This document shows positions 16,607 to 25,364 of a DNA stretch of 64,000 nucleotides, piece after piece. Source of the DNA: Shimia_B sp038525525 (lineage in GTDB: Bacteria; Pseudomonadota; Alphaproteobacteria; Rhodobacterales; Rhodobacteraceae); NCBI GenBank assembly GCA_038525525.1, contig JBCBHO010000001.1, positions 930,001 to 994,000 of the forward strand, read 5' to 3'. The notes beneath the pieces were generated by a model that ran no database searches, had not been told where the DNA came from, and worked only from the letters and a program-made list of their open reading frames with translations. Positions within the stretch are counted from its first letter, which is position 1; each line of letters opens with the position of its first letter. Both the position numbers and the translations under genes were made by a program.

Positions 16607-17830
16607 ATGCGTTCCATTCTCACCTCCGTGATGGCGATCGCCATCGCGGTGCCTGCCGTCGCACAGCAGCGCGATCTCGTGATCAACTTCGATGACCTGA
16701 ACCCGGCCCCGAAAGCCGCGTTCGAGGCCGCGATCTCACAATTCGCCGCCGAAAACCCAGACATCAACGTGATCACCAACATCAACGATCGCGAAGCGCA
16801 CAAGACGGCCATCCGGAACTTCCTGACCGCCGACGCCCCCGACGTGACCTCCTGGTACCCGGGCAATCGCATGGCACCCTTCACGGATACCGGCCTCTTC
16901 CAGTCCGTCGATGATGTGTGGGACGAGAATGGCCTCCGCGAGACGTTTGCAGCCATCGAGCCGACGATGACCCGCGACGGCGTCACCTACGGCGTGCCGT
17001 ATTCCTACTACCAGTGGGGCATCTACTACCGGAAAGACATCTTCGACGGTCTCGGCCTCGAGGAATTTGAAACCTGGGACGACATGCTCGCTGGCTGCGC
17101 CGCCATGAAGGAAGTGGGCGTGACCCCCTTCACCATCGGCACGCAGTTCCTTTGGACCGCCGCGGGTGTCTTCGACTACATCAACCTGCGCACCAACGGC
17201 TACGAGGTGCACAATGCGCTGACCGATGGCGAGATCGCATACACGGACCCGCGCATCGTTCAGACGTTCGCGAACTGGGAGCAGCTCATCAACGAGTGTG
17301 GTTTCGTCGAGAATCACGCCTCCATGTCCTGGCAGGATGCGCTCGCGCCCTTCGTGAACGGCGATGCCGGCATGTACGTGATGGGTAACTTCGCCGTGGC
17401 CGCCATGAAGGATGCTGGTCTCACCAACGACCAGATCGACTACATGCCGTTCCCGTCCATCAACCCGGACGTGGCGCGCGCCGAGGAAGCTCCTGCGGAC
17501 GCCTTCTTTATCCCGACGAACGCAACGAACGTCGAAGATGCCAAGAAGTTCTTGGCCTTCGTTGCGCGGGCGGATGTGCAGTCCGAGTGGAACGAGACCA
17601 TCGGTCAGCTGCCGCCGAATTCCGAGGCGACGGTTTCCGATGACAAGTTCATCCAGGAGGGCTTCCAGACGGTCTCCACCGCCGCAGGCCTCGCGCAGTT
17701 CTATGACCGCGACGCACCGGCAGCCATGGCCTCCGAGGGCATGAAGGGCTTCCAGGAGTTCATGCTCGACACCTCCAAGAAGATGGAAATCCTCGAGCGC
17801 CTCGATACCGTTCAGGCCGAGGTCTACTAA
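16607..17830 (+). CDS. CUT1 ABC transporter binding protein, galactoside system
   Basis: Periplasmic solute-binding protein of 407 residues. The signal peptide MRSILTSVMAIAIAVPAVA is followed by QQRDL. The body has the family-1 layout, with aromatic residues suited to sugar stacking (YGVPYSYYQWGIYYRKD). AGGGAGGA ends five bases before the ATG. It is the first gene of a plus-strand operon carrying both alpha- and beta-galactosidases in the cytoplasm. The likely ligands are therefore galactosides such as melibiose, raffinose-type sugars, lactose or galactosyl-glycerol, imported intact. The exact ligand cannot be read from sequence. Confidence 0.88.
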   Translation: MRSILTSVMAIAIAVPAVAQQRDLVINFDDLNPAPKAAFEAAISQFAAENPDINVITNINDREAHKTAIRNFLTADAPDVTSWYPGNRMAPFTDTGLFQSVDDVWDENGLRETFAAIEPTMTRDGVTYGVPYSYYQWGIYYRKDIFDGLGLEEFETWDDMLAGCAAMKEVGVTPFTIGTQFLWTAAGVFDYINLRTNGYEVHNALTDGEIAYTDPRIVQTFANWEQLINECGFVENHASMSWQDALAPFVNGDAGMYVMGNFAVAAMKDAGLTNDQIDYMPFPSINPDVARAEEAPADAFFIPTNATNVEDAKKFLAFVARADVQSEWNETIGQLPPNSEATVSDDKFIQEGFQTVSTAAGLAQFYDRDAPAAMASEGMKGFQEFMLDTSKKMEILERLDTVQAEVY

Positions 17831-17880
17831 GATCAGACGTGGCAGGGCGCGTGGCGACGCGCGCCCTGTTTTCCCTCGGC

Positions 17881-17934
17881 GGTGCGCAGTGCGCACCCTA
17901 CGTGCCTCATTCCGTAGGGTGCGCACTGCGCACC
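17881..17934. repeat. 22-bp perfect inverted repeat (REP-like hairpin)
   Basis: Arms 17881-17902 and 17913-17934 are perfectly complementary over 22 bases around a 10-base loop. Each arm itself contains the near-palindrome GTGCGCAGTGCGCAC. It lies 50 bases after the binding-protein stop and 52 before the permease start. No second copy was noticed in this window. It could be a dispersed REP/MITE-like palindrome acting as an mRNA stabiliser or attenuator within the operon. Confidence 0.85.
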
Positions 17935-17986
17935 AACCGCCAATAACCAAGTCTCATCTGCCCTCAAACAAGACGGAGACCTTGCC

Positions 17987-18988
17987 ATGGCCGTCACCGA
18001 CGCATCACAGATGACAGTAGACGCCACGCCGAGGGCGGGCTGGGTCAAGCGCAACAAGCTCTCCATCGCACCGTGGTTCTTTCTTGCGCCGGCGCTTGTC
18101 TTCTTCGCGATCTACGTCGTCATCCCGATCTTCGAGAGCCTTTACCTCTCGCTCTTCGAGTGGAACGGGCTCTATGACGCGCAGGGCAATTCCACCGCCG
18201 TCTATATCGGCTTCGACAATTACGTGAAGCTTTGGGACGATCCGAACTTCTGGACGTCACTGCGCAACAACGTCGCCTGGCTGGTCCTCTACATGTTGGC
18301 AGTGCCAGTGGGTCTTCTGATCGCGCTCTTCCTCAATCAGGACGTGCCGGGCATGCGGCTCTACAAGTCGCTCTTCTTCTTCCCCTTCGTGATCAGCCAG
18401 GTCGTCGTGGGCCTGATCTTCGGATGGTTTTACAACCCCGATTTCGGCGTTGTGGGCACCGTCTGGAAGGCGCTCTTTTGCGAAGAAACGGTGAACTTCA
18501 TCGGCAATGTGACCTTCACCTGCTCGCGGCCTGCGCCCGATATCCTGTCCTCGCCCGAATGGGCCACCTACGGCATCATCGCCGCCGGCCTCTGGCCGCA
18601 AATCGCCTATTGCATGATCCTCTACCTCACCGGCCTCAACAACGTGGCCTCCGACCAGATCGAGGCCGCGCGGCTCGACGGCGCGAAAGGCTGGAAAATG
18701 CTCTGGTACGTGGTGCTGCCGCAGCTGCGTCCCGCCACCTTCATCGCCGTGGTCGTGACGGTCATCGGCGCGCTGCGCTCCTTCGACATGATCGCGATCA
18801 TGACCCAGGGCGGGCCCTTCGGCTCAACGAACGTGCTGGCCTATTACATGTTCGAGGTGGCCATCTCCGAGTTCGGGGAGCGTTACGGCTACGGCTCGGC
18901 GGTGGCCGTGGTGCTCTTCGCGATCATGCTGATCTACATCTCTTACTTCCTGTGGCGGATGTATCAGGACGAGAAGGGCACACGATGA
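17987..18988 (+). CDS. CUT1 ABC transporter permease (MalF type), galactoside system
   Basis: Inner-membrane permease of 333 residues with six predicted hydrophobic segments beginning at about residue 25 (APWFFLAPALVFFAIYVVIP). The EAA loop is EAARLDGAKGWKMLWYVVLP. A periplasmic loop of ~45 residues with two cysteines (FCEETVNFIGNVTFTCS) sits in the middle. It is separated from its binding-protein gene by the palindromic repeat. Its TGA stop overlaps the ATG of the small YjbR-type gene (ATGA), showing translational coupling with that gene rather than directly with its permease partner. Confidence 0.9.
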   Translation: MAVTDASQMTVDATPRAGWVKRNKLSIAPWFFLAPALVFFAIYVVIPIFESLYLSLFEWNGLYDAQGNSTAVYIGFDNYVKLWDDPNFWTSLRNNVAWLVLYMLAVPVGLLIALFLNQDVPGMRLYKSLFFFPFVISQVVVGLIFGWFYNPDFGVVGTVWKALFCEETVNFIGNVTFTCSRPAPDILSSPEWATYGIIAAGLWPQIAYCMILYLTGLNNVASDQIEAARLDGAKGWKMLWYVVLPQLRPATFIAVVVTVIGALRSFDMIAIMTQGGPFGSTNVLAYYMFEVAISEFGERYGYGSAVAVVLFAIMLIYISYFLWRMYQDEKGTR

Positions 18989-19341
18989 TCACGCGCGCCG
19001 ATGTCGATGCCATGTGCGCAGCCTTGCCCGGGGCGCGTTACTCTGAGCCGCCGGAGCTCGTGAGCTGGAAGGTCGGCGACAAGATGTTTGCCTGCTTCGG
19101 TGACTTCGAGGGGGAATTCGGCGGTGTGTCGGTGAAAACCGCTGACATCGAGACCGCGCAAATGCTCATCGATGCCGGCGAGGCCATCAAGGCTCCCTAT
19201 TTTCATCGCAGCTGGGTCCGTCTCGATTTCGGCTCCACCGACCGTGGCTATGCCAAGCACCGTATCCATGTCTCCTACGACCTCATTCGCAAGAGCCTGA
19301 AAAGGGCCGTCCGCGACGCATTGCCGGAAAGGAGCGCCTAG
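18985..19341 (+). CDS. YjbR/MmcQ-family protein inserted between permease genes
   Basis: Small protein of 118 residues of the MmcQ/YjbR (DUF419) family, which has a CyaY-like double-wing fold related to some DNA-binding domains. The signs are SWKVGDKMFACFGD, a central VKT segment and the C-terminal HRSWVRLDFG with a closing basic helix. No function is established for the family. The start is fixed by the ATGA overlap with the preceding permease, and the next permease ATG follows its stop with no gap. It is therefore embedded in the transporter operon and stoichiometrically coupled to it. No membrane segment or signal is present. Confidence 0.85.
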   Translation: MITRADVDAMCAALPGARYSEPPELVSWKVGDKMFACFGDFEGEFGGVSVKTADIETAQMLIDAGEAIKAPYFHRSWVRLDFGSTDRGYAKHRIHVSYDLIRKSLKRAVRDALPERSA

Positions 19342-20187
19342 ATGTTCCCACGCCCCATCGCCGCCGCCTCCCCCAAAGGGATCAGCTACCAGGCTTTCTT
19401 GCCGGTTGCGCTGCTGATCTGGCTTATCCCGCTCATCGCGATCTTTCTGACGTCGATCCGGCCCGGGTCTGACATCAATTCAGGCAATGTCTTCGGATGG
19501 CCCTCGCAATTCGTTCTGTTCGAGAACTACACCGCTGTCTTCACACAGAGCCAGGCGGGTCTCTACCTCCTGAACTCGGTCCTCATCACCGTGCCCACGG
19601 TGCTCATTTCGGTGACGCTCGCTTGCCTCGCGGGTTACGCTCTGGCGATCTATCGCTTCCGCGTGGCGCTGCCGCTCTTCTTTCTCTTCGTGGCTGGCAA
19701 CTTCATCCCGTTCCAGATCCTCATGGTGCCGGTGCGGGACATGTCCGTTCAGACCGGGCTCTATGACACGATCGCGGGCCAGTTCCTCTTCCATGCCGCG
19801 TTCCAGACGGGCTTCTGCACGCTCTTCATGCGCAATTTCATCAAGGCCCTGCCCTTCGATCTCATCGAATCCGCGCGGGTCGAAGGCGTGAAGGAATGGC
19901 AGATCTTCTGGTTTGTCGTGCTGCCACTCGTGCGTCCCGCCATCGCAGCGCTCGCGGTGCTCATATTTACCTTCGTCTGGAACGATTTCTTCTGGGCAAA
20001 CGTGCTCACGCAGGGCGAACAGGCGAAGCCAATCACCGCAGGCGTGCGGGCACTGAACGGCCAATTCGTCAACAACTGGCATCTCGTCTCCGCCGCCTCG
20101 CTTCTGGCCGCGGTGCCGCCTGTGGTCATGTTCTTCGTCATGCAACGCCACTTCATTGCAGGGCTCACCCTCGGGGCCGTGAAATAA
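19342..20187 (+). CDS. CUT1 ABC transporter permease (MalG type), galactoside system
   Basis: Inner-membrane permease of 281 residues with about six membrane segments. The first is QAFLPVALLIWLIPLIAIFL, and the EAA loop is ESARVEGVKEWQIFWFVVLP. It ends with a typical FIAGLTLGAVK tail shared with the other MalG-type permease in this window. The ATG follows the YjbR-type stop directly. It is the partner of the MalF-type permease upstream and is followed one base later by the alpha-galactosidase gene. Confidence 0.9.
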   Translation: MFPRPIAAASPKGISYQAFLPVALLIWLIPLIAIFLTSIRPGSDINSGNVFGWPSQFVLFENYTAVFTQSQAGLYLLNSVLITVPTVLISVTLACLAGYALAIYRFRVALPLFFLFVAGNFIPFQILMVPVRDMSVQTGLYDTIAGQFLFHAAFQTGFCTLFMRNFIKALPFDLIESARVEGVKEWQIFWFVVLPLVRPAIAALAVLIFTFVWNDFFWANVLTQGEQAKPITAGVRALNGQFVNNWHLVSAASLLAAVPPVVMFFVMQRHFIAGLTLGAVK

Positions 20188-20188
20188 C

Positions 20189-22273
20189 TTGCAGACTTGG
20201 AGACTAGACACGACCCGCCAGACCCTCGTTCTGGCGGCGCGGGAGCGTCGGCTTCCCGAGATCGTTTATTGGGCCGATGCGCTTCCGATGAAGGAGAACC
20301 TCGAGGCACTCGCCGAGGCCCATGCCATCGACCGGAGCGGCGGCATGCTCGATGCCAATCCCGATCTGTCGATCTGCCCGGAGGCGTCGCGGACCTTTCC
20401 GGGGCATCCCGGGCTGATCGCCCACGGGGCCGACGGCTCCCCGTTATTGCCGAGCTTTGCCTTCCAGCGAGAGGCCCGACCCTCCGCGGATGCTCTCGAC
20501 CTCATCTACTCAGACGAAAATCTGGGCCTCACCTACACGGCGCGCTTCGCCATTCATCCCGCCACGCACATGATCACGGCAGAGGCTGCGATCGAGGCGA
20601 CGGAACCGATGCGCCTTCACTGGCTGGCCGCGCCCGTCTTCCCGGCATCGCAACACTCGGACCACATGACCGATTTCGCCGGGCGTTGGTGCCGGGAGTT
20701 TCAGCCCGTCGAGACGGCATGGTCGGCAGGCCAGCGCGTGCGAGAGAATAGGACCGGGCGCACCGGGCACGAGCACTTCCCCGGGCTGATAGTCCGCGGG
20801 CGCGGCACGACGAATACGGGCGGTGATGCTCATGCGTTTCACTACGGCTGGTCCGGCGGGCACAGGATGATCGCTGAGGAGCTACCGGATGGGCGCAGGC
20901 AGATACAGTTTGGGCACGCCCCGGGACTGGAGACCGCGCCGGCCACAAGTTTTCGCACCGCGACCCTCTATGCCACCTACTCGTCCGAAGGCCTGAATGG
21001 CTGCGCGACGTCCTTTCAAAGCCATCTTCGAGATCGCGTTTTGCAGCTGCCAGACCCCGCGCGCCCGCGGCCGGTGCATTACAACTGCTGGGAGGCGGTG
21101 TATTTCAAACACGACCTCGCAACGCTCAAGGACATCGCGACGCGTGCAGCGGCCCTCGGTGCTGAGCGCTTCGTGCTCGATGACGGTTGGTTTGGTCGGC
21201 GGGATGACGACACGACATCGCTGGGCGATTGGAACATAGATCGTCGGAAATGGCCGGACGGGCTCACACGGCTGATCGACCATGTCCGAGCGTCGGGAAT
21301 GCATTTCGGCCTGTGGTTCGAACCCGAAATGATCAATCCATCCTCGGACCTCTATCGCGCCCACCCTGATTGGGTGCTCGGGCCCGCCGACCAGACGCTG
21401 GGCCGCCAGCAGATGGTCCTCGACATGGCAAGGACCGACGTCCGCGCCTACCTGTTCGAGAAGATCTCGAACATTCTGGACACGCACGAGATCGACTACG
21501 TGAAGTGGGACCACAATCGCGTCCTGCCGGTTCCGGACGCAGCGCAAACCCGCGGCACCTACGCCTTGCTGGACGCACTGAGCCAGAGGTTTCCCGAGGT
21601 CGAAATTGAAAGCTGCGCATCCGGAGGGGGCCGCATCGACTTCGGCATCTTGAACCGCACACACCGCGTCTGGCTCAGCGACTCCAATGACGCGCTCGAA
21701 CGTCTGCGCATCCAACACGACGCCGCTCTTTTTCTGCCGTCGATCGTCACAGGCTCCCATGTGGGCCCGAGGCACTGCCACACCTCGGGCCGCGTCCATG
21801 ACATCGCATTCCGCGCGTGGGTTGCCGCCCAGCGCCACATGGGCTTCGAGATGGACCCGCGAGAGCTTCATGCCCGCGAAGAGGCCGTGCTCCGCCGGGT
21901 CACGGAGTGGTACAAGGCCAATCGGGACTGGATGCACCGCGCCCGCATCCTGAGGCTCGACAGCGCCGACACAGCCGTTCTGGCAGAACAACAGCTCGCT
22001 CAGGATGGCGCCCGCTTCGTGGTCTTCGCGGGGACGCAGGACACGTCCGCCCAGATCGCGCCGCGTCCTCTCAGGCTCACGGAGCTGGAGCGAGACGCAC
22101 GCTACCGCCTGCGCCTCGTCAGCCGCGATATGGCCCCGGGGCCATCCCGTGGTATGCCAGCCTTGAAAAATGAAGACATCGAGATGTCCGGAGCCTGGCT
22201 CATGGGTCACGGGCTCACGCTGCCCTGCGTCTATCCCTGCACGATGTGGGTCCTGGAAGGAGAACGCCTATGA
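20189..22273 (+). CDS. Alpha-galactosidase, GH36
   Basis: Cytoplasmic glycoside hydrolase of 694 residues that releases galactose from alpha-galactosides such as melibiose and raffinose. The N-terminal beta-sandwich (to ~residue 300) is followed by the catalytic barrel. The barrel starts near FVLDDGWFG; the predicted nucleophile is D441 in YVKWDHNR and the acid/base is in the WLSDSNDALERL segment (D498 or D501). CASGGGRIDFG is a further GH36 signature. The start is TTG at 20189, one base after the permease stop, because the resulting MQTWRLD continues family similarity; the next ATG would remove conserved sequence. No signal peptide, so substrate must be imported intact. Its TGA overlaps the ATG of the SDR gene. 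Confidence 0.9.
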   Translation: MQTWRLDTTRQTLVLAARERRLPEIVYWADALPMKENLEALAEAHAIDRSGGMLDANPDLSICPEASRTFPGHPGLIAHGADGSPLLPSFAFQREARPSADALDLIYSDENLGLTYTARFAIHPATHMITAEAAIEATEPMRLHWLAAPVFPASQHSDHMTDFAGRWCREFQPVETAWSAGQRVRENRTGRTGHEHFPGLIVRGRGTTNTGGDAHAFHYGWSGGHRMIAEELPDGRRQIQFGHAPGLETAPATSFRTATLYATYSSEGLNGCATSFQSHLRDRVLQLPDPARPRPVHYNCWEAVYFKHDLATLKDIATRAAALGAERFVLDDGWFGRRDDDTTSLGDWNIDRRKWPDGLTRLIDHVRASGMHFGLWFEPEMINPSSDLYRAHPDWVLGPADQTLGRQQMVLDMARTDVRAYLFEKISNILDTHEIDYVKWDHNRVLPVPDAAQTRGTYALLDALSQRFPEVEIESCASGGGRIDFGILNRTHRVWLSDSNDALERLRIQHDAALFLPSIVTGSHVGPRHCHTSGRVHDIAFRAWVAAQRHMGFEMDPRELHAREEAVLRRVTEWYKANRDWMHRARILRLDSADTAVLAEQQLAQDGARFVVFAGTQDTSAQIAPRPLRLTELERDARYRLRLVSRDMAPGPSRGMPALKNEDIEMSGAWLMGHGLTLPCVYPCTMWVLEGERL

Positions 22274-23031
22274 CATCAGCAAACTATCCCGATCTCGATG
22301 GCGCTTCCGTCTACATCACGGGCGGGGGATCAGGCATCGGCGCGGCACTCACGGAAGGGTTCCTCGCCCAAGGTGCCAAGGTGGCCTTCATCGGCCGATC
22401 GGATGCGAGCGCTTTTGTAGACGAGATGGCGGTAAAGCACGGCAACCGCCCGCTCTTCATACAGGGCGACATCACCGACACCTCAGCGCTCCGGGCCTCG
22501 TTGGACGCCGCGGCGGCGGAGCATGGGCCCGTAAAGGTTCTCGTGAACAACGCCGCCAACGATAAGCGACACACGACCTCTGCCGTCGACGAGGACTTCT
22601 GGGATTGGATGATCGCGATCAACCTCAAGGCATATTTCTTCGCATGCCAACACGTTCATGCCATGATGCAGGGCGGTGGCTCGATCATCAATTTCAGCTC
22701 GATCAGCTACATGATGGGCAATGCCGGATACCCGATCTACACGGCCGCCAATTCGGCGATCAACGGCATGACGCGCAGTCTCGCGCGCGAATTCGGGCCT
22801 GAGAAGATCCGCGTGAACGCGCTCGCGCCCGGCTGGGTGCTGACCCAAAAGCAGAAAGACATGTGGGTCACCGAAGAGGGTCTTGCGGCGCATCTCGAAC
22901 GCCAATGCCTGAAGGATACGCTGGCGCCCGAGGACATCACCGGCGGCGTCCTCTTCCTTGCCTCCGACAGTTCGAAAATGATGACCGGGCAATCGCTCGT
23001 CATCGATGGCGGGGTGGTGGTCACCGGATGA
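22270..23031 (+). CDS. SDR-family dehydrogenase, probable D-galactose 1-dehydrogenase
   Basis: Short-chain dehydrogenase of 253 residues with a GGGSGIG cofactor motif (residues 18-24), VLVNNAA and the catalytic serine in NFSSISY. Genetic context suggests oxidation of galactose to galactonolactone with NAD(P), the first De Ley-Doudoroff step, since lactonase, KDGal kinase and KDPGal aldolase genes follow. The canonical YxxxK reads Y-T-A-A-N: tyrosine is kept but the lysine is asparagine, which would lower proton-relay efficiency unless compensated. ATGA overlaps link it to the genes on both sides. Other sugar substrates, for example L-arabinose or fucose, cannot be excluded. Confidence 0.72.
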   Translation: MTSANYPDLDGASVYITGGGSGIGAALTEGFLAQGAKVAFIGRSDASAFVDEMAVKHGNRPLFIQGDITDTSALRASLDAAAAEHGPVKVLVNNAANDKRHTTSAVDEDFWDWMIAINLKAYFFACQHVHAMMQGGGSIINFSSISYMMGNAGYPIYTAANSAINGMTRSLAREFGPEKIRVNALAPGWVLTQKQKDMWVTEEGLAAHLERQCLKDTLAPEDITGGVLFLASDSSKMMTGQSLVIDGGVVVTG

Positions 23032-23936
23032 GCAGCGCCGTCCAAACTGCTGACTGGATCGCCGTGGACTGGGGCACCTCCAACCTGCGCGCCTGGGCCA
23101 TGAGCCGGTCGGGGACGGCGCTTTGGTCCGGCGGATCGGACAAGGGCATGTCTGCCCTCGCGCGCGAAGATTTCGAAGGCGCATTGCTCGAGGTTGTCGC
23201 ACCGTCGATCGGCGCTGAGCCGCTCGATGTGGTCGCCTGCGGCATGGTGGGCTCGCGTCAGGGCTGGGCGGAAGCCCCGTACACAGCATGCCCCTGCCCG
23301 GCCCGGCCGTCGGGGTTTACCCGAGCACAGACCAACGATCCGCGGCTCAACGTGCACATCATCCCGGGCGTGAAGCAGGAAACCCCCGCTGACGTCATGC
23401 GCGGAGAAGAGACACAGATCGCGGGCTTTCTTGCGCTCAATCCCGGATGGGATGGTGTCATGTGCCTGCCGGGGACGCACACGAAATGGGTCGAGGTGAG
23501 CGCTGGCGAAATCGTGAGCTTTCAGACCGCCATGACCGGGGAGCTGTTTGCCCTTCTTTCAACCCACTCCGTGCTCCGGCATTCCGTTGCGCCGGAGGGC
23601 TGGGACGCGGACGCCTTCTCGGAGGCCGTGGATGACGCGATTTCAAAGCCGGAGCGGCTCGCGGCACGGCTCTTTTCTCTGCGCGCCGAGAGTCTGCTCC
23701 ACGATCTTGGCGGAGCGGCGTCGCGCGCACGCCTTTCCGGGTTTCTCATCGGGGCAGAGCTCGCTGCGGCCCGTCCCTATTGGCTGGGCCGCGACATCGC
23801 AATCATCGGCGCGGCAGCCATCGCCCGGATCTACGGAGACGCCCTGGCCGCGCAGGCCGTTCCAGCGACCATTGCCGACGGCCCGGCCATGACCCTCGCG
23901 GGGCTCAACGCAGCCTACAAGGAGTTACGGTCCTGA
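23028..23936 (+). CDS. dgoK: 2-dehydro-3-deoxygalactonokinase
   Basis: Kinase of 302 residues that phosphorylates 2-keto-3-deoxygalactonate at O6 with ATP. Family marks are the N-terminal VDWGTSNLRAW phosphate-binding loop, CGMVGSRQGWAEAPY, RGEETQIAGFL and CLPGTHTKWV. ATG overlaps the SDR stop (ATGA), and its own TGA shares a base with the aldolase ATG (TGATG), giving tight coupling to the next pathway enzyme. Length and motifs are those of DgoK, leaving little doubt about function. Confidence 0.94.
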   Translation: MSSAVQTADWIAVDWGTSNLRAWAMSRSGTALWSGGSDKGMSALAREDFEGALLEVVAPSIGAEPLDVVACGMVGSRQGWAEAPYTACPCPARPSGFTRAQTNDPRLNVHIIPGVKQETPADVMRGEETQIAGFLALNPGWDGVMCLPGTHTKWVEVSAGEIVSFQTAMTGELFALLSTHSVLRHSVAPEGWDADAFSEAVDDAISKPERLAARLFSLRAESLLHDLGGAASRARLSGFLIGAELAAARPYWLGRDIAIIGAAAIARIYGDALAAQAVPATIADGPAMTLAGLNAAYKELRS

Positions 23937-24541
23937 TGTCGCGTCCGATAATTGCCATCCTGCGGGGCGTCACCCCTGTCGAGGCTGTCCCTGTCACTGC
24001 TGCGCTGATCGAGGCCGGGATCGACCGGATCGAAGTTCCGCTCAACTCACCGGAGCCATTGGCCTCCATCGCGGCCATGGCCGAGGCCCATGGATCAGAC
24101 GCGCTCATCGGCGCAGGGACTGTCCTCTCGGAAGCAGAGGTCGCCTCCGTGCAGGCCGCAGGCGGCGCTCTCATCGTCTCGCCCAATTGCAACCCGGCGG
24201 TGATCTCCGCCACCCGCGCCGCGGGCATGCAATCCTGGCCGGGGATTTTCACGCCGAGCGAAGCCTTCGCGGCGCTCGCGGCAGGCGCGACGGGGCTGAA
24301 GCTCTTTCCCGGCAATATGGCTGGCCCGGGCGGCCTCAAGGCCCTGCGGGCGGTGCTGCCCAAGGGAACCGAGGTCTTCGCCGTGGGCGGTGCGGGCCCA
24401 GAGAATTTCTCGGACTGGATCGCCGCGAGCTCCGATGGCTTTGGCATCGGCTCGGCACTCTACGCGCCGGGCATGTCTCCGAGCGAGGTCGGCGACCGTG
24501 CCCGCGAGATCGTGTCGGCATTCGAGGCGGCCCATGGCTGA
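23936..24541 (+). CDS. dgoA: 2-dehydro-3-deoxy-6-phosphogalactonate aldolase
   Basis: Class I aldolase of 201 residues cleaving KDPGal to pyruvate and glyceraldehyde 3-phosphate. Residues of the KDPG/KDPGal family are visible: the N-terminal AILRGVTP, the catalytic glutamate in IEVPLNSPEP, GAGTVLSEAEV, and the Schiff-base lysine in GLKLFPG (K122). The NSP sequence after IEVPL is characteristic of DgoA rather than Eda. AAGGAG lies 12 bases before the ATG. It overlaps the lactonase gene by eight bases. This is a stand-alone aldolase rather than the DgoA-DgoD fusion annotated in some genomes. Confidence 0.94.
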   Translation: MSRPIIAILRGVTPVEAVPVTAALIEAGIDRIEVPLNSPEPLASIAAMAEAHGSDALIGAGTVLSEAEVASVQAAGGALIVSPNCNPAVISATRAAGMQSWPGIFTPSEAFAALAAGATGLKLFPGNMAGPGGLKALRAVLPKGTEVFAVGGAGPENFSDWIAASSDGFGIGSALYAPGMSPSEVGDRAREIVSAFEAAHG

Positions 24542-25364
24542 GATTTTCGATGCTCACGCTTGCACGCTCGGCGAGGGGCCTCTCTGGCATCCCGAACGCC
24601 AAGAGCTCTTCTGGTTCGATATCATCGGTAAGAAACTGCGGACGCGGGACCGCACCTGGCCCTTCGAGGAATACGTGTCCGCCGCGGGCTGGGTGGATGC
24701 CGATACCCTCCTCATCGCCTCGGCGAGCGCGCTCAGCCGCTTTGACATCGCCAGTGGCAAATCCGAGCCGCTGGTCCCGCTCGAGGCGGAAAATCCTGTC
24801 ACGCGCTCCAATGACGGGCGTGCGGACCCGTGGGGCGGCTTCTGGATCGGCACGATGGGCGTGAAGCTGGAGCCTGAGGCCGGCGCGATCTACCGCTTCT
24901 ACCGCGGTCACCTCCGCAAGCTTTACGGCAAGATCACCGTGCCCAATGCGATCTGTTTCGCCCCAGACCGCAGCGCCGCGTATTGGTGCGATACGGAGGA
25001 TCAAAGGATCATGCGACAGTCGCTTTCGGCCGAGGATGGCTGGCCGGACGGCACCGCCGAAACACTGATCGACCTGCGCGGGACAGAGTTCCGGCCCGAC
25101 GGCGCCGTGACCGATGCCGATGGCAATATTTGGAACGCGCAATGGGGCAGCGCGCGCGTGGCCTGCTATGCGCCTGACGGCCGTTTCCTGCGCGCGGTCT
25201 CCGTGGGCGGGGCGCAAAGCTCCTGCCCTGCATTCGGCGGCCCGGACCTTTCGACGCTCTTTGTGACCACGGCAGCGGAGGGGCTCACGGGAGACGCGGA
25301 AGGCAGGACATACATGATCGAAGACGCGGGTCGTGGGCGGACCGAATACCAGGTGATCCTGTGA
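24534..25364 (+). CDS. SMP-30/gluconolaconase-family lactonase, probable galactonolactonase
   Basis: Six-bladed beta-propeller of 276 residues of the SMP-30/gluconolactonase/LRE family. The metal-ligand glutamate lies in TLGEGPLWH, with further ligands in SNDGRADPWGGFWIGTMG, VPNAICF and the FRPDGAVTDADG segment. Members hydrolyse aldonolactones using a divalent cation. In this operon the natural substrate is galactono-lactone from the SDR enzyme. The start at 24534 overlaps dgoA by eight bases and places the conserved LGEGP motif about 12 residues from the N-terminus, as usual. Its stop overlaps the GTG start of the beta-galactosidase (GTGA). Confidence 0.88.
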   Translation: MAEIFDAHACTLGEGPLWHPERQELFWFDIIGKKLRTRDRTWPFEEYVSAAGWVDADTLLIASASALSRFDIASGKSEPLVPLEAENPVTRSNDGRADPWGGFWIGTMGVKLEPEAGAIYRFYRGHLRKLYGKITVPNAICFAPDRSAAYWCDTEDQRIMRQSLSAEDGWPDGTAETLIDLRGTEFRPDGAVTDADGNIWNAQWGSARVACYAPDGRFLRAVSVGGAQSSCPAFGGPDLSTLFVTTAAEGLTGDAEGRTYMIEDAGRGRTEYQVIL

